This document shows, piece by piece, positions 63,586 through 64,000 of a stretch of DNA of 64,000 nucleotides. The position numbers were made by a program, and so were the translations under genes. This DNA is from Leeia oryzae DSM 17879 (GTDB lineage: Bacteria; Pseudomonadota; Gammaproteobacteria; Burkholderiales; Leeiaceae). Numbering within the stretch: the stretch's first letter is position 1; each line of letters starts with the position of its first letter. Location of the stretch: NCBI RefSeq assembly GCF_000376945.1, contig NZ_AQXU01000024.1:310001-374000 (forward strand). Reading direction: 5' to 3'. The notes beneath the pieces were generated by a model. That model ran no database searches, was not told the origin of the DNA, and saw nothing but the letters and a program-made list of their open reading frames with translations.

Positions 63586-64000
63586 ATGATCATGGTTTAT
63601 GCAGGTAAACTGCTGAAAAAGAAACTGCTCTCGCTGGTCATTGCTACCCTGCTATTGCTAGGGTTGATTGCCATGGTGGTCATCGGCTTGTGGATCATGC
63701 ATGGTCGTGAGAAAGCGCTGACTTTCCAGGCCGAACACAATATGGCCCGCGTGCTGGAGGAGCATTTGCGCGCGACCGTGGTGAAGGCGGACATCGTGCT
63801 GCAGCAAGCAGTCCGGGAAACTTCGCCCCTGCTGGCACAGCGCTTTGACCGGCGCATGGTGGATCATCGCCTGACCGAACTCTTGAAAATGCTGCCGGAG
63901 TCCCGGAGCCTGCGGGTCATGGATGTGACCGGGACGCTTGTTTATGATGCCGAGGGCGGATCGTCCCCCGGACGAATTGCGGACAGAGCGTATTTTATTC
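63586..64000 (+). CDS. membrane sensor with Cache-like periplasmic domain, partial
   Basis: N-terminal 138 residues of a gene running off the right edge. One membrane helix (LLSLVIATLLLLGLIAMVVIGLWI), then helix FQAEHNMARVLEEHLRATVVKADIVLQQAV and strand-rich LRVMDVTGTLVYDAEGG...RIADRAYFI, the double-Cache layout of diguanylate cyclases and histidine kinases. The output domain lies outside the window. ATGs at 63586 and 63592 are both in frame. Confidence 0.75.
   Translation, partial: MIMVYAGKLLKKKLLSLVIATLLLLGLIAMVVIGLWIMHGREKALTFQAEHNMARVLEEHLRATVVKADIVLQQAVRETSPLLAQRFDRRMVDHRLTELLKMLPESRSLRVMDVTGTLVYDAEGGSSPGRIADRAYFI

Overview
The window looks like chromosomal DNA of a betaproteobacterium, most likely of the order Neisseriales (Chromobacteriaceae-like). 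This rests on the gene order tig-clpP-clpX-lon-hup-tRNA(Val/Asp)-ppiD-fabI, the presence of RdgC, and mid-range GC content with ordinary proteobacterial promoters and terminators. No plasmid, prophage structural genes or CRISPR array is visible. The species cannot be named from the sequence alone.

Layout. 1-4.7 kb: the end of a TauE/SafE-like membrane protein gene, purL and a HiPIP electron carrier. 4.8-7 kb: a MazG-like pyrophosphohydrolase, a pirin, a 153-bp tandem array of three secreted 40-residue peptides, and a TfoX-like protein. 7-10 kb: the modABC-modE molybdate operon with a ModE-type operator. 10-20 kb: a P-type ATPase, two tandem solitary solute-binding proteins, a LysR/DoxX/GST cluster, a hydrolase, an IS3-like relic and an AT-rich orphan gene next to tmRNA. 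20-29 kb: racemase, phosphatase-ubiG-mtaD operon, RraA-like protein, a glutamine amidotransferase, and a LysR/aldehyde dehydrogenase pair. 29-35.5 kb: moxR-DUF58-transglutaminase operon, glnB and rdgC. 35.5-41.6 kb: uvrC-pgsA, two tRNA-Gly and one tRNA-Cys, a third solute-binding protein, and an alkylation-repair pair (Ada/AlkA fusion plus Ogt). 41.6-49.4 kb: EamA exporter, thioesterase, putrescine-type binding protein, LysR, N-carbamoylputrescine amidase, a hydroxyproline dehydratase-like enzyme and a Tat-exported multicopper oxidase. 49.6-60.2 kb: protein-quality-control island (tig, clpP, clpX, lon, hup, ppiD), five tRNAs and fabI. 60.3-64 kb: a PAS-GGDEF-degenerate EAL protein and the start of a membrane sensor.

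How the genes work together. The mod genes form a self-contained uptake and control unit in which the molybdate-binding Mop modules are in ModE and absent from ModC. The quality-control island combines nascent-chain chaperoning, ATP-dependent proteolysis and periplasmic folding. The fused Ada/AlkA protein plus Ogt covers base excision and direct reversal of alkylation damage.

The most unusual element is the array at 6098-6526. It has three exactly spaced copies of a tiny secreted His/Asp-rich peptide gene, conserved at the protein level while third codon positions vary. Other points of interest are the degenerate EAL domain with a CZB-like tail, the Gln in the M4 ion-binding motif of the P-type ATPase, and the relic-bearing region next to tmRNA.
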